A DNA stretch of 64,000 nt, taken from NCBI RefSeq assembly GCF_018446385.1, contig NC_055987.1, positions 11,555,705-11,619,704 of the forward strand, given 5' to 3'. A program made the position numbers and the translations under genes. The notes beneath the pieces are model-generated. The model searched no databases, was not told where the DNA came from, and was given only the letters and a program-made list of their open reading frames with translations. Positions 23,255-36,245 of this stretch are shown here, piece by piece (position 1 is the stretch's first letter; every line of letters begins with the position of its first letter). The DNA is from Zingiber officinale (lineage: Eukaryota > Streptophyta > Magnoliopsida > Zingiberales > Zingiberaceae).

Positions 23255-23656
23255 GTTCTCTCTCATCATTTTATCACACACTTTCTCTCTCCTATCACAC
23301 TATCTTTCCTCTTTTTTTCTCATTACACTTTATCTCTCATCATACTTTCTCTCTCTTCAATTTCTTCCATCACACTTTCTTCCTTCTTTTTTTTCTCATC
23401 ATACTTTCTCTTTCCTCAATATCTCCCATCACTCTCTTTTTTCTTTTTTTTCTCATCACACTTTCGCTCTCATCACACTTTCTCTTTCCTCAATCTCTCT
23501 TGTCACACTCCCTTCTTTTTTTTTCCTCAACACACTTTCTCTTTCATTATACTGTCTCTCTCATCATACTTTCTCTCTCCTCAATCTCTCCCATCACACT
23601 CACTGTTCTCTTTTTTTTTTCATCACACTTTCTCTCTCATCATACTTTCTCTCTCA
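23255..23656 (+). repeat. CT-rich degenerate minisatellite (left part)
   Basis: Degenerate units built on TCATCACACTTTCTCTC / CTCAATCTCTCCCATCACAC repeat irregularly with interposed T runs. The same array resumes at about 24678-25030 after the solo LTR, confirming the LTR landed inside it. The purine/pyrimidine strand asymmetry is extreme. Confidence 0.8.
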
Positions 23657-23661
23657 CCATA

Positions 23662-24672
23662 TGATCCTGTCCGAATCGCTGAGTCAACGGACGCTGGGCA
23701 CGTGGAGCTCTCCTTGTCGCTGACGTAGATCTTCGGCCGGTCGGACGGAGCTCCGGCGAACCTGCAAAGATGTCGGGCCGGGAAGGGGTTCCCGGCGGCG
23801 ACCCTTCGACGCTCAAGTCAGGCAAGTGGACAACAAAGAAGTGGCTCCAAATCTCCAAGAATGCGTACCTCCGGCGAAGGGTGAGGACCCTTTATATAGA
23901 GCTATGAAGAGGCTCGGGCACACATACCGAGGTGCATACGTGTCCTTTGTCCATACCTCGGTATGGGCTTGTCAGAAGAGCTTACCTGACCCCTTACTGC
24001 TACAGTCCGAGCACGTCTTTGATGGGACAGCGGACTCCTGTCATAAGATCCTGCGTATGACCTGCTCCTCGAACATACCCGCTGTCAGAGGATGTTTCCT
24101 TGTCCTGTTGTCTATTCTTACTCCGTCTCGAGTGTCCATCTGGTCGGCAATCCCCTTACGTCCGACCGGTCTTATGTTGTGTGGACTGTTCGCAGTGTTG
24201 CTACTTTGTGCCTTCAGCCGAGCGGGCTACCCGCTCGGCCATACGACTCTGTTCAACATGAGCGTCGGAACCCCGGCTATGGTCGGGTTACCTTCCGTTC
24301 GGCCCGGTATGATTCCGTTCGGCCCGACATGCTTCCGTTCGGCGAGGCATCCTTCCGTTCGACCTTGCATGCTTCCGTTCGGCGCGGCATCCTTCCGTTC
24401 GGCCCGGCATACTTCCGTTCGGCCCGGCATGCTTCCGTTCGGCCCGAACTTGGGGTTGACCTCCACGTCTTTGACCCTACGGTCATGAGGGTCCGCTCGG
24501 CCATATGTCTCTGTTCGTCGGAACCCCTAGTCCCGTCGGGTCGTCTTTGGTTCAGCTGTGACCCCGTTCGGCCGACCGGTCTCCGCTTCTCCGGTCGGAC
24601 ATCGGATACTTTGACCTCCCCGTGGCGTTGACTTCCCAAAAAAGGGGGTCCCCCGTTCTTACCACCGGATCA
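23662..24672 (-). mobile_element. Solo LTR (gypsy type) with 5-bp target repeat CCATA
   Basis: A 1011-bp insert starts TGATCC and ends GGATCA, and is flanked by CCATA at 23657-23661 and 24673-24677. The minus strand shows a TATA motif (CTATATAAAGGGTCC near 23895) and a GACTTGAGCGTCG stretch like the gypsy LTR at the window start, so it reads on the minus strand. It contains eight 20-bp tandem repeats (24291-24450) and a hairpin pair near 24218-24240. No interior sequence is present, consistent with LTR-LTR recombination. Confidence 0.85.
24291..24450 (+). repeat. 20-bp tandem repeat, 8 copies, inside the solo LTR
   Basis: Eight units of exactly 20 bp, consensus GCTTCCGTTCGGCCCGGCAT, fall in register from 24291. 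They vary mainly in the last 8 positions. The short ORFs over it on both strands are repeat artefacts. Confidence 0.95.
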
Positions 24673-26557
24673 CCATACTTTCTCTCTACTCAATCTCTCC
24701 CATCACACTCATTGTTCTCTTTTTTTTTTCATCACACTTTCTCTCTCATCATACTTTCTCTCTCCTCAATCTCTCTCATCACACACTCTCTCCTCTTTTT
24801 TCATTATATTTTCTCTCTCTTCATCCTCTCACATCATATTTTCTCTCTCATCTTCTCTCATCATGCTCTCTCCTATTACACTCTCTTTTCTCATTTTCTC
24901 TCATCACACTTTCTCTCTCTTCATTCTTTCTCATCACACTTTCTCTCTCATCATACTTTCTCATCATTCTCTTTCATCATATTTTTCTCTCACATTCATC
25001 TTTCTCTCACATCTAATTTTTTCTCTTATTTTCCTTTAAGGGTAAAAAAGGAAATTTTGATTTATTCCGATAGAAAATATGCAAGTAACCAAACATTGCT
25101 TTTAAGAATGATATTAATGCTCATACTTATTCTCATTCCACAATACAATGATTCCCATTCCGATTCCTATTCCTAGGAAAGAACCAAACGTCCCCTTATT
25201 TTCATTTTTAGAGTTCTTGGACTACTTCATCACTATCCTTCTATGAACTTGTAAATTTGTAATATATGCTTTCGTATATGTTATTTTCTAGGCTTAGTTA
25301 ACTGATAAGGAGATAATTAATCTTAAATAGAGCAGCACTTTGCTCCATTAGCTCGAGGAGTGGATATTATTCCCAGGGACTGAGGACAAGGTTGGGCATA
25401 GAATATAGTGTATCATCATTAGATTATTACTTTGTGATCATCCAAGAATATATTGTTTGAAGTACATTTGAATTGAACATCCAAACTGTTGGATGTTTCT
25501 CTGTGGCACTTAGTGGCATATCTCCTCCAAGCACCTTCCTGATCAAAAATAATGCCAGGAATCAATAAAAGTTTAAGTTGAAAAAGCAAGGAATATGTCT
25601 TCTTTTTTTTTTTTTTTTGTTATCATCTTCTTTTGTTGATGTTGACAAGGAAATTTGCTTGTTTGCCTGTTGGCGAGCATCTTATAGAGTAATATGGTTT
25701 TCTCCTATGTGGTGGAGCTGATTAACCATGAAATGAAGAATAACGTCATTGGTTCAACTTAGTAATCACCGTATAGATAGATATATTATACGTAACTTTA
25801 TTTTGTATTTTGCAGCCGATTGTTTTCGCAACTCAAATCTACGACCTCAAAATCATATGATATTAATTTTACCATTATACTAAGACTCTTCAATTTAATT
25901 TAGTGCTCATTTGGGTGCATGTTGGACTAACATGCAACCCTAATGCATGAGCCAACACAATTAATAGGGCAAAAATTAAAAGGGCAAAAATTAAGAAAAA
26001 CATCACATCAACACACTTTAAAAAAAAAATACAAAGTCAAATGGACGTTTCTTCTATGATTTTATCTCAAAAATACTCATAGATTAATGTTGTTGTAGAA
26101 GCTATCAAGTATCTTCTACAATATGTAGAAACTATTGGTTAACTTATATAATGTATAGAAGTTAGCATTAAGCTATTATATATTGTAAAAATTACATATT
26201 AACTTTTCCCAGTTCAATCATGATTAAATTATGTTCAGTAACAACTATTTATAATCTTCTACACTATTAAATGATCAGATAATAGTAAAGTGCTTTGGAC
26301 AGTTCATGTTAAATAGGGTGTTCATTTAACTTTAATTGAAAATGAGACGCCTAATAATTTTATAAATGATGGATATACTTTTAAATTTAGCCCATCCTAA
26401 TAGACCTAATATGGAGTACTTCTAGCTCTTATTAAACACTACATCTTAATATAGTAAGCGTTTTAAAAATGAGACATCCCTAATTAACACAATGGTTAAT
26501 TTTTTTTTTAAAAAAATAAAATAAAATTACATCGTACTTTATATATATATATGAAAA

Positions 26558-26708
26558 ATGAGATGTAGAGGGAAAAAATCTCAAAGAAAAGTTCAGGGAT
26601 AGACACATAAAGTGATGAAGTTCACAAAAATGAAATGGTGGATCATGAATTTATGTGTCTATCCTTGAATTTTTTCTTGAGATTTTTTCTCTCTGCATAT
26701 CATTGCTA
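26558..26708. mobile_element. Hairpin MITE (unit A) upstream of glucosidase II beta
   Basis: About 50-bp arms pair with few mismatches: GAGATGTAGAGGGAAAAAAT at the left and GATATGCAGAGAGAAAAAAT from the reverse complement of the right, both running to GGATAGACACATAAA. The loop is about 45 bases. TA runs flank it (26540-26552 and 26709-26721), suggesting a TA target preference. It lies about 550 bases before the start codon. Confidence 0.7.
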
Positions 26709-27257
26709 TATATATATATATACTACATTAAAGTAAATCATTTTTTAATTTTAATCAAAAATATTATATATAGAGTATTTTTATATCAAAAATATTTTAA
26801 AAAGTTAGTCAATATTATTTAAATTTATCAAAAACTTCTTAGAAAGATCAAAATTAATAAAATATTATCGTATCAATCACTAAAATCATTGTTATAATAA
26901 TATTTTTAATTGAGCTAAATTGAAATATTTTAATATCTTTTAGCAATTAATTAATTAATAACGGTTATAATACTAAAATAAAAAGTATTATTTTAATTTT
27001 TAATTTTTAATTTTTAATTTTGATTTAACATGCGGCTCGGTTTGAAAGCGAACCGGTTCGAGAGGAGTGGAACGCGCCGGTTTGGTTTCGCCAATTGAAA
27101 GTGAACCGGCTCAAATGCGTGAGTTGAAGTCACCGACTTACGAGTGTGGTTCTGGAAGTTTACCAACTGGTACGAGTACGACCGGGGATACCCTTCGGCC
27201 GCCGTTCTCCACTTCTCCTGCATAGCGCGGAGACGAAGCTTTCTCGCTGAGGGATCG

Positions 27258-30200
27258 ATGGGAACCCATCGAATCACGCTTTCTCTGACGATCACGTGTC
27301 TTTGCTCGCTGTGGATCGGTGGATTCGCCTCCCTCTTGGCTCGCGAGTTTCTAGGAATCGCTCCCCAAGGTCCTCCTCCCGATCGCATTTGTTTATTTTT
27401 TTGCGTTTTTGTAATCTCTCGCTTCATCTGAGTTTTGCCATGATATTTTTGTGATTATTCTGATTTTAACTTCTTTGATTCGTAGATGAGGGTTACTATA
27501 AGTCGGATGTGATCAAATGCAAGGACGGATCGAAGAAATTCACCAAGCAACAGCTGAATGATGAGTTCTGCGACTGTGTCGATGGAACTGACGAGCCGGG
27601 TGAGTCTTACTGCAGGAGGATTTTCTTTTTGTCCGTGTCTCTTTTGCCTGATGAGGCTATTGTTCCAAAAAGTTCTCCTTTTTCCGTCGGTTTCGTGAAC
27701 ATTGTAGGATGTCTCTAGGAAGCCAGCAAACGTTGATTTTTTTCCCCCATTATTGATCTATTCGTTTTTAAAATGCCAAATTGCCGCTGGGGTTTTGCAG
27801 GTACATCAGCCTGTCCAGAAGGCAAATTCTACTGCCGGAACTTGGGCCACACTCCACAGATTATCTTCTCCTCTCGAGTGAACGATGGTCTTTGTGGTAA
27901 AGTTCAATATTTGTTTCTCTTTCCATTTCAGTTGTCACTTTAATGACTTTATCTGGAGTGGAAGTTTCTTTGTAAGCACATAGATTTTTTAAGAAAAAGA
28001 TATAAAATTTAGTCACGCGGCATAAAAATCATTTATATGATATAAATGCAATTGCTTGTGGCCAAGTATCACACATATTTTTAGGCTGTAATATGCAGTC
28101 ACTTGATGATGTTGTTGGTTCATCAACTCATCAATTTGCCAATTATTGTTTTGTTGACCTACTATAGCTATTAATTGCAAAGAAATAATATATTGTTTGT
28201 TCTATGTTTAGACCTTTATTGTATGATAGGATCATGCAAAAATTGAATCATTCTGTTTTTAAGAAAGTTGGAACAAGATGAAATGAGAGCAAGTACCTTG
28301 ATATATACCAGTAACTTTATTCAACAATTGCCTCGTGGTATTAATTCATAACATTTCCGTTGTTGCATTAGATTCTAATGACGTTCCTTTTGGTTTCTAT
28401 TGTACCTTGAATGTTTATGCCTATCTTTTGCTCATATTGTGTAGATTGTTGTGATGGAAGTGATGAATACAATGGCAATATAAAGTGCTCAAATACATGT
28501 TGGGAAGCTGGGAAAGCAGCACGAGAGAGATTGAAGAAGAAGATAGAAAGACATCAGGATGGTATAGTTATCCGTAAACAAGAAGTTGAAAAGGCAAAAC
28601 AAGCGTTTCTGAAAGAGGAGGCTGAGCTATCAAAACTGAAAAATGAAGAGAAGATACTTAAAGGACTAGTTGAGAAACTTAGAGGTGCGGTACTCTTTGC
28701 AACTGCACTGAAGTTCAGTAGTTCTAGTCTCATCAGTAAAAAATATTTGTTTAATGATTAAAATATTGTCAATTTTGACTTGGCTATGCATTTTGATTAT
28801 AATGATTCATCATTCACATGTCTCATGACAACAAAAAATTGCCTATTTGCTATTCTCACATGGTTCATTGATTCAAATAGAATATGGAATTGAAATATCC
28901 TTTTAGTATGAAATATCTCAATTATCTTGATTTAATCTTCATAATGACATTATCTCAGTTGAAGTGCATGTTTGAAGAGGCTTTTATATTCTTGAATTTA
29001 TTATGAGTTCTAAGTTTGTCAGTATTAAGTTTCTAACAAATATTTATTAGAGTTTATGATATCATAATCCAATGTTTCTTGTCCTACTCTTTTTTTTCTA
29101 ACCCTCTACGCAGAGCATAAAGAAAGGATAAAGCAAGTAGAGGAGGAAGAACGTTTGAAAAAGGAGAAAGAAGAAGAGAGACAGAGAGTTGCTGAAATAA
29201 AATCAAATGAACAGAAGAAATTATCAGATGAATATCTGCAAGATCTGACTGAGGAGACTCAGGACAAGCTGGAAAGGACTAGTCAGGTTAATTTGATTGT
29301 TGAACTAATATGCTTTGTTTCATAACTTTATCATACCTGAGTTAGCCATGCACTGATAGATCTTGTGGAGTGTAACTAAGGACATCCTATTCTAATGTGT
29401 TACAAGCTCAAATGAGTTTTAAAGTAACATAGAATCATTAAGTAGCTAAAACTGACATGGAGAGTAGTCTAGTAAATTCACAATACAAATGTACAGATTT
29501 ATTACCAAGTTTCTTATCTCATTTGTTTGCAATATCTGGGTGATGTCTTGGTTTGTACTGTTGTAGATCTCTGTTTGGTTATCAAGCAGTAAGCAAGTTG
29601 ATTTGTAAAACTTTGGAAGGAAGTTATTCTAGTTAACTGATTAAAGAAAGACAATCTATTTATTCATTGTCTATAACTCTATACAGGAAGATATATAATT
29701 GAATATTTGACTGAAAAGATTCTGAAGGATGTAGGCTATTTATGTTGACGGTTTGATGCAGGAACGGAAGAGTAATTTTAGTATTTTTTATTATTTTGCT
29801 AAGCTAGGTTTTTGAGGGTATTTCAGTCTTTTTCATATCTAGGGTTGGAGTCTATATATTTGGCTTTTTTAGTTATTTTGAGATAGTTTTTGATCAATAA
29901 GAATTTGCAGCTGCGCTGTTTCTTCCCAAATGTGAGTTTGATTACCTATCTCCTGGCATTCTGTGGAATCAACAGGGTTTACGAATCAACGGAACCAATA
30001 GTTTCCACTGTATTGGTTGGTATCAGAGCAAAATAATAAATTAGTTGGCACCCTTCTCCATCAGAACGAGGCACTTTGATACCCTCAAAAGAAGTTACGC
30101 CGGGAGCAATTTCCATTCTCTGTGGTCAAGGGTGCAAACGACATATATGCAAAAGACTAAAATACCCTAAAAACCTAACTCAGAAAAATAATAAAAATAC

Positions 30201-33200
30201 TAAAATTACTCTTCCGTTCCCGCATCATTATTTATTTGGCAAAAGAAACAAATTTGGAATAAATGTTCTATAACGTATATGATGGGTAGGCTATTGAGGC
30301 ATCTCGTAGACATATTAGTATATGTAGTATATTAATTACCTTCATAATATTTCAAATGAAGTCAGTATTTGTTAATCGGATGTGGTTCTGTGAACCATCT
30401 ATACACTAGCTGGAATTACAAATCAAAATTTGATCTATATCTTATTCTTGGTGAGTACCAAAATTGCTTATGCAGTGAGGGACCATATAATATTTGCTTA
30501 TAGCCATATCAGGATCATTTGGCTTCTCATGCAATAAGTTAACATCTATAGCTTATGGCACTTTATTTTTGTTATATGGTTCTGTTAGACACATACAAAG
30601 ATTTACTATGTATTGGTTAAGATGATTTGTTTAATTAGTAAGTGATGTATGTAAATTTTGTTTATTTTGGTTACTTAGGTTGATTAACTTACTGTATTAC
30701 ATAGTAGATGCAAATCAACATATTTTTAATTGGTGAGGTTATGCAATATCATCACGATAATTGGAAGCATCAAGTGGGGTAGGCCAACCTCTCTTGACCG
30801 ACTTGGGTCGTGCCATGAACCACAGACAAGTTGGGGTTGGGCATCACTTACGGTGTTCATGTCTTGAGCCCAACCAACTTCAAATCTATCAAAAAAAATT
30901 TATTTAATTTTTTAAATTTTATTTATATTTTTTATTTTTAAATGTTTAATTATTTTTAATTTCTTAAAAATGTTTAAAATAATTATTAAAAAACTCAAAC
31001 CTAATGGTACTTGTTCCTGTGCATAGGCTGGGTCAGCGTCTCGGCCTTGTCCAACCATGACATGACAAGTGTTTAGCCGATTGTGCCTGACCTAAAAAAA
31101 TTGCAGGCATATTGAGCTCGCACTAGCTAGGACTAAGTATAGCCTGTTGACACCACTAGTTATAGCTAACGTTATTTGTTATAAAGGTGGACTGCATATA
31201 AACCTGAGCATGCCTTAAATTGACTCAACTGTATACTTCCTGGATATACTCATTATCATCTTAATTTTTGTTGAAACTATATTTCCTCTAACAAATTTCT
31301 AGTTTTATTTCACTTCAATTTTTTAGTTCTGAAGTTCCTTTGTGCAATTCAAACTTTGATTTGATTTTATTTACACTCATTATATCAAAAACAATATACA
31401 CCAAGAAGCTTTATCACATCAATATAGTTATCTGATATTTATTTCTTCTCTGAACTTCGTCATAATAGTTATTTAGAACAAATCATGTGCTATTTAAAGC
31501 AAATTTAGAACTGTAGAAACTAGAAACTAACGTGGATGTCAAAATATACAAAAATATCCATGAATTGACATGGGAACATTCTATTCTCAGTTGTCTATAT
31601 CACGTTAGGAAACACTTGGAACTTGATTCTTGTCCATCCTTGGAAAATATGTGGAAACAAGATCTTCAAGCAATTATACTAGCAATTTCTATCTTGCTCT
31701 TCTAGGATTAACCAGAAGTAGTATCTTAATGACACTATTTTTAATGCTTATATCAGGACAAGACAGAAGTACAGCATGAATCTACAGTTCAAGCGGGAAA
31801 TGACTACAAATCTGGGAATGAGATTCCTGCTGATCACACAGTGGATCAGGTACTTGCTATATTGAGGATGCTAAAATTAGTACTATTCTCTTTCTTATTA
31901 ATATATATTTCCTTCCACTAAAGTACATTAGAGATGATCATGGTTCTGATCATACAAGTGATGAGGTGCCTTCAGATCATGCAACAAATCAGGTAAAAGA
32001 TCATCTCTTGTCAGGAGATCATTGTGTCTGAAATTTTCTGTGTTTTTTGGGTTTTGGTGAACATTTCTTGGCTTGTTTTACTAGCATGTGCCAGAAGACA
32101 AAGATATTACTACATTTAAAGCTAGAGCTAGTGAGGAAACTGGAGCCAAAGAGGTCCATCCAGACCATGCTGCAGAGCAGGTAATGGGTGTTTCTGAATC
32201 CTTTGCTTCTGTTTTGTCAAAGAATGTTTGTATTTCTGATAGATAAAGGATCTTCCAGTGATTGCAGCTCTTCAGCTGGTTCCAAATTTGAGATGACTTG
32301 CATTTGCTAAGAAGCTAATTTAGAGCTGTTCATCTATGACGACTGTGAACTTTGAATCTTTTTTATATGGGTGTTTGATAATGTTTCTATTCCAATCTTC
32401 TACTCATGTATAAACAAAATCATTGTTCATAAGAAAAAATTGCCGGCAAAAGTGCTACTAGTAATTTTGGGCTTATCACCTGAATGCTATTATAAAAACT
32501 ATCCAAGTATGAGAGGGCATCTAATTTTTTTACTATTTAATTGAATTGCTTTTCAATGAGCTCAAGTTAAAAAAAAAATAAAAATTACAGGTCTATTTTT
32601 TTAAGGAAAAAATAGATTATTTTGTACTTGTTTGATCTTGGTTGTATTGTTGGAAATATTTTGCTGTGTTTGGGGCACACAAAAGGAAATAATTTTCCCT
32701 CTCTAGGTGGGGTTGACTGGGTCATCAATCTGCTCAGCTGGATTAGTCTGCTGGCTTGATCAGTCTGCCTAGTCATGCCCAGCATGACCGACCTAACTGT
32801 CCTGCTTGAATCGATTGACCAAAACCTTTGACCCATTTCCAATGAAAGTCATTTTCCTCAAAGGAATACTTAGACCAGAAGAAAGTTTCCCTGTGAAAAG
32901 GAATTTTTTGTTTACTATGATATTCTATTGCACCAAACACCAGAAAATTTAGAAAATGTTTTTCTTGAAAACATTTTACACGAAACAAATGGATCCTAAG
33001 TATGCAGTTGTACGTTGAAAGTTTAAAGCATCAAATATGCTAACAGTTGTATTCTTGGTTGATCCAAAACTAGAAACGTAAGTATGAGTGACGTACCTAT
33101 CAGGACAATGATGTTGAAGGATGATTGTTATTGGTGAAGGTTTACAGAGAAATACTGTACTGTATTTTTTGATGAGTTTTCATTTTTAGTTGCCTTCATA

Positions 33201-36200
33201 AGCTACTGTTTCATGGTCTCAGGGCATGTATTGATGTGACGGCACATTAGTGGCCAATTAAGGGTAGGGTTTGTGTTTTGACTTCTGTTGTATCCTATTT
33301 TATGTTTCTTATTGACTACATGAATTCTTTGATGCTTGAATCCTTTCTTATAAAGCAATCAAATTCGTAGATCTGTGGATAAAAGTTGTCTTTCATGTTT
33401 CATCATGGATTCTTACAGGAGCAGAGTCCTGAGACCACTGAGGGCTTATCAAGAGAAGAGTTGGGTCGCCTTGTAGCCTCTAGATGGACTGGTGAAGTCT
33501 CTGACAAACAGACAAAAGAACACAATGATAGAATAGAGGAAGAGGAAGAGGAAGAAAATCATAATTTTGCTGAGAGGGTAGAAGAAGAAAATTATGATAG
33601 TTATCATTCTGACATTGATGATCATGGACATCAATATGATGAGGGTGAGGATGATGATAATGATATTGAAGATGATGCAGATGAGCAGTATGGCAAAGAT
33701 GATATTGAACATGATGATTCCAGTTACTCTGACAAAGATTTTAAATCAGAGTTTCCAGGTTTTAGAAGTTTGATGATTTAGCTTTAACCATACACTATCT
33801 GGTTCTGTAAGAATATGTTATATGTAATGTTGTTTTAAGTATCTGTTTCTAATGCATGTAGATACAACTCCTGGTAGCCTATCATGGCTTGAGAAGATAC
33901 AACATACTGTTCAAAATGTCATTCAAACATTCAACTTTTTCAAGGCTCCTGTAAATATATCAGGTATGTCATGTTTCTCAATCTTAAACTATGGTCCATG
34001 AGGCATGAGAATCTCCAACTCCTTGATTTTTTCAACACATTTGCAGAGTCTTCTCAAGTGAATAAGGAGTATGATGATGCAAGCTCAAAACTGTCCAAGT
34101 TACAATCAAGGATTTCCAGTCTATCCGAGAAGCTACAGCATGATTTTGGTGAGTATCAAGACAAACAACATAGTTTTCTGATAAAATCATTTTCTGTTAG
34201 GTATGTATATGTTTGTATGCTTATGAAATAAAAAGATTGCTTTCTTTTTAACTGTCGTTAGTCTTGTGTTCTAATTATATGGGCAGAACTCTTCATCTAT
34301 TTGACATTTCATCTTAAGCTCCTTTTTCATGACATTGCACATTGTCTAATTGACCTATTGTGCTTACTTCTGTTTTATCAGACATTTATTCTTGTAAGTG
34401 CAACTAATCTGTTTCTTTGCTTTTAATATATTTCTATGTCAATGTAGCTCTGTTAGGTGCTTCACATGTGTCTGGGAAGCCATCCATTGTTGTAGGCCAA
34501 ATATTTTATAAGATACCATTCAAATATAAAATTAAGTTCACTTCATATGATGTTATCTGGTGAGGAACATTACAAAACTGGAGATGCCATTGGATTCTTT
34601 TTTGTAGTATGATAGTAAATTGTGTACTAGATTCATGTTTGTTACATTTTGTTGATTTTTATGTGCACAATCTCTGTTATCCCCACCATTTGATAAATGA
34701 AAAAAAAAATCTAATCTCAGCTTAACTACTTTTGCCAGGGAAGGAGAAAGAGTTTTATTCGTTTTATGATCATTGCTTTGAGAGAAACCAGAACAAGTAT
34801 GCACTTACACTTTCATCATTTCATGTGTCCCTTTTTCTGTTTGTCTCACATATGCACTCCAAATCTTTAATTTGGCTTTTGCGTTTGTTTTTGCCAGGTA
34901 TGTCTACAAGGTCTGTCCATTTAAAAAAGCATCCCAAGTTGAAGGACATAGCACTACACAGTTAGGGTAAGCTCTGATTCACCTTGCTTGTAAAGTTACT
35001 ATTTGTTTGTCTAGGTCAAGGAAGCTTTGGTTTCTTGACAATGAGAGACTTGTGTTTTTTGGTGGCTGCATAATGTTTTTGAAAATTGAAAGAGTTATCA
35101 AATGTTAATAAACTAATTAGGACATTCGTGAACAAGCTTAGTGCTCAGCTTTATAAGAACTTATTTATCTTCATGTGATATATATATAAGTGGCTTATAT
35201 TAGATCAGCTATTTTTCTTAAATTATAAGGAAGACAGCATTGTTGCTTGAGCTCAGTAAAGAAAATGACAAGCTTGAACACCGTGAAACTTGACTTGGCT
35301 CAGCTTATGTATACCCCTACAACTGACCTTGGAAAAAGTTGGTTTACTGATTAGGCATGTATCGTCATGGAGCACTTTGTAAACTGTGTCATAATTTGAA
35401 GGAATTATTTAATTGCACAGCATTATTAGGTCTCTTCATTTGTTCTCAAGGCGTATTGACGAACTGAAGTTAGTTCAATAACTTTGGAGGACTTGACGAG
35501 TTGTATACATGTTATTTATCTTCATCAAGAGAGGCATTCACCTGGAAAATGACTGGCCTATCCAACTAATGTGACAAATGAAAGAAATTAGTGAAGTTCG
35601 CTTAAAAATTTGAGTTTGTCATTATTTAAAGGTTTTATTCCAAAAGGCTGAGGTTCATGTAATTCTGTTGCATGATTCATTATCAGGCGATGGGAAAGAT
35701 TCGAAGAGTCTTACAGTGTGATGCAATTTTTAAATGGAGACAGATGCTGGAATGGTCCAGATAGAAGTTTAAAGGTATCAGTCATCATTAAATGGCCACT
35801 TTTGTGATCCTTAGCAATGTTGTTTCCCAATTGTTGACTTCCATACAACAAACAGATAAGGCTCAGATGTGGCTTGAAAGATGAACTTATGGATGTTGAC
35901 GAACCAAGCCGATGCGAGTATGTAACTTCTTACCTCAAACCACTTGCCTCACAGCTGTTTCGTATGTTATTTTTTAATGCTATTTTATCACAAAATATTT
36001 GTTCAGTGAGGTATATTCCATTTCTTTTCTTATTTTCAGGTATGCTGCAATTCTCACAACTCCTATCTTGTGTCAAGAAGAGAAGTTGAAGGTACCCAAA
36101 TTCATTTTTTACTTGGGACAAATTTAAAACTTTCCTTAAATGAATTTAAAGCTTACAGTACGAATGATGAAAATTGTGATAGGAACTACAACAAAAACTA

Positions 36201-36245
36201 GAGGATCTGAGCAAAAATCAACCCTCGACTCACGACGAGCTATAG
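27258..36245 (+). CDS. PSL4: Glucosidase II subunit beta (PRKCSH-like), 17 exons, copy A
   Basis: Non-catalytic subunit of ER glucosidase II, which trims glucose from N-glycans in glycoprotein folding control; in Arabidopsis PSL4 it supports immune-receptor maturation. Exons: 27258-27369, 27486-27599, 27801-27896, 28445-28684, 29114-29286, 31757-31849, 31924-31992, 32085-32180, 33419-33758, 33862-33963, 34047-34148, 34739-34796, 34898-34966, 35687-35774, 35856-35917, 36040-36091, 36183-36245; frame closes at 642 residues (family about 640). Domains: signal peptide 1-27; cysteine-rich LDLa-like alpha-subunit-binding part 38-108 ([18 protein letters not shown]); coiled coil 115-245; acidic 345-440; MRH mannose-binding domain 513-622 ([23 protein letters not shown]); C-terminal HDEL for ER retention. 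An upstream in-frame extension to 27144 is less likely because the signal peptide starts at 27258. Intact. Confidence 0.96.
29743..30029 (+). mobile_element. Copia-type LTR remnant in intron 5 (copy A)
   Basis: TGTTGACGG at 29743 begins an LTR-like stretch with a TATATATTTGG motif. It is followed at 30018-30029 by TGGTATCAGAGC, the methionine-tRNA primer site usual for plant Ty1/copia elements. No coding part remains. It is degraded and old. The twin in unit B is at 42358-42644. Confidence 0.55.

Larger units (their letters stand above)
22959..25195. mobile_element. Non-autonomous TIR transposon (PIF/Harbinger-like) with CT-rich core
   Basis: The ends are inverted copies: GGGGGCGTTTGGTTTAGGG on the left and, reverse-complemented, GGGGACGTTTGGTTCTTTCC on the right, each followed by GAATGGGAAT/AATAGGAA-type subterminal repeats. 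Flanking trinucleotides are TCA and TTA, close to the TTA/TAA duplications of PIF/Harbinger but not identical. Between the ends is a long CT-rich array with units like CATCACACTTTCTCTCT. A solo LTR (23662-24672) sits inside it, so the transposon alone is about 1.2 kb. Long plus-strand readings in the array are low-complexity, not genes. Confidence 0.65.

Noticed and set aside
23070-23723. 217-codon plus-strand ORF rich in S, F and L, and a similar one at 24622-25176
   Set aside because: These are translations of the CT-rich minisatellite; they are low-complexity and have no gene context.
24227-24639. Arginine/glycine-rich ORFs on both strands in the solo LTR
   Set aside because: They are produced by the 20-bp tandem repeat; 20 is not a multiple of three, so all frames repeat, and no homology is visible.
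27014-27427. 137-codon minus-strand ORF opposite glucosidase II beta exon 1 (and 39629-40042)
   Set aside because: It is antisense to a recognised exon and its junctions, with no known domain.
33449-33712. Isoleucine-rich minus-strand ORF that looks like a membrane protein (and 46064-46327)
   Set aside because: It is the shadow of the acidic GAT/GAA-rich exon 9 of glucosidase II beta.
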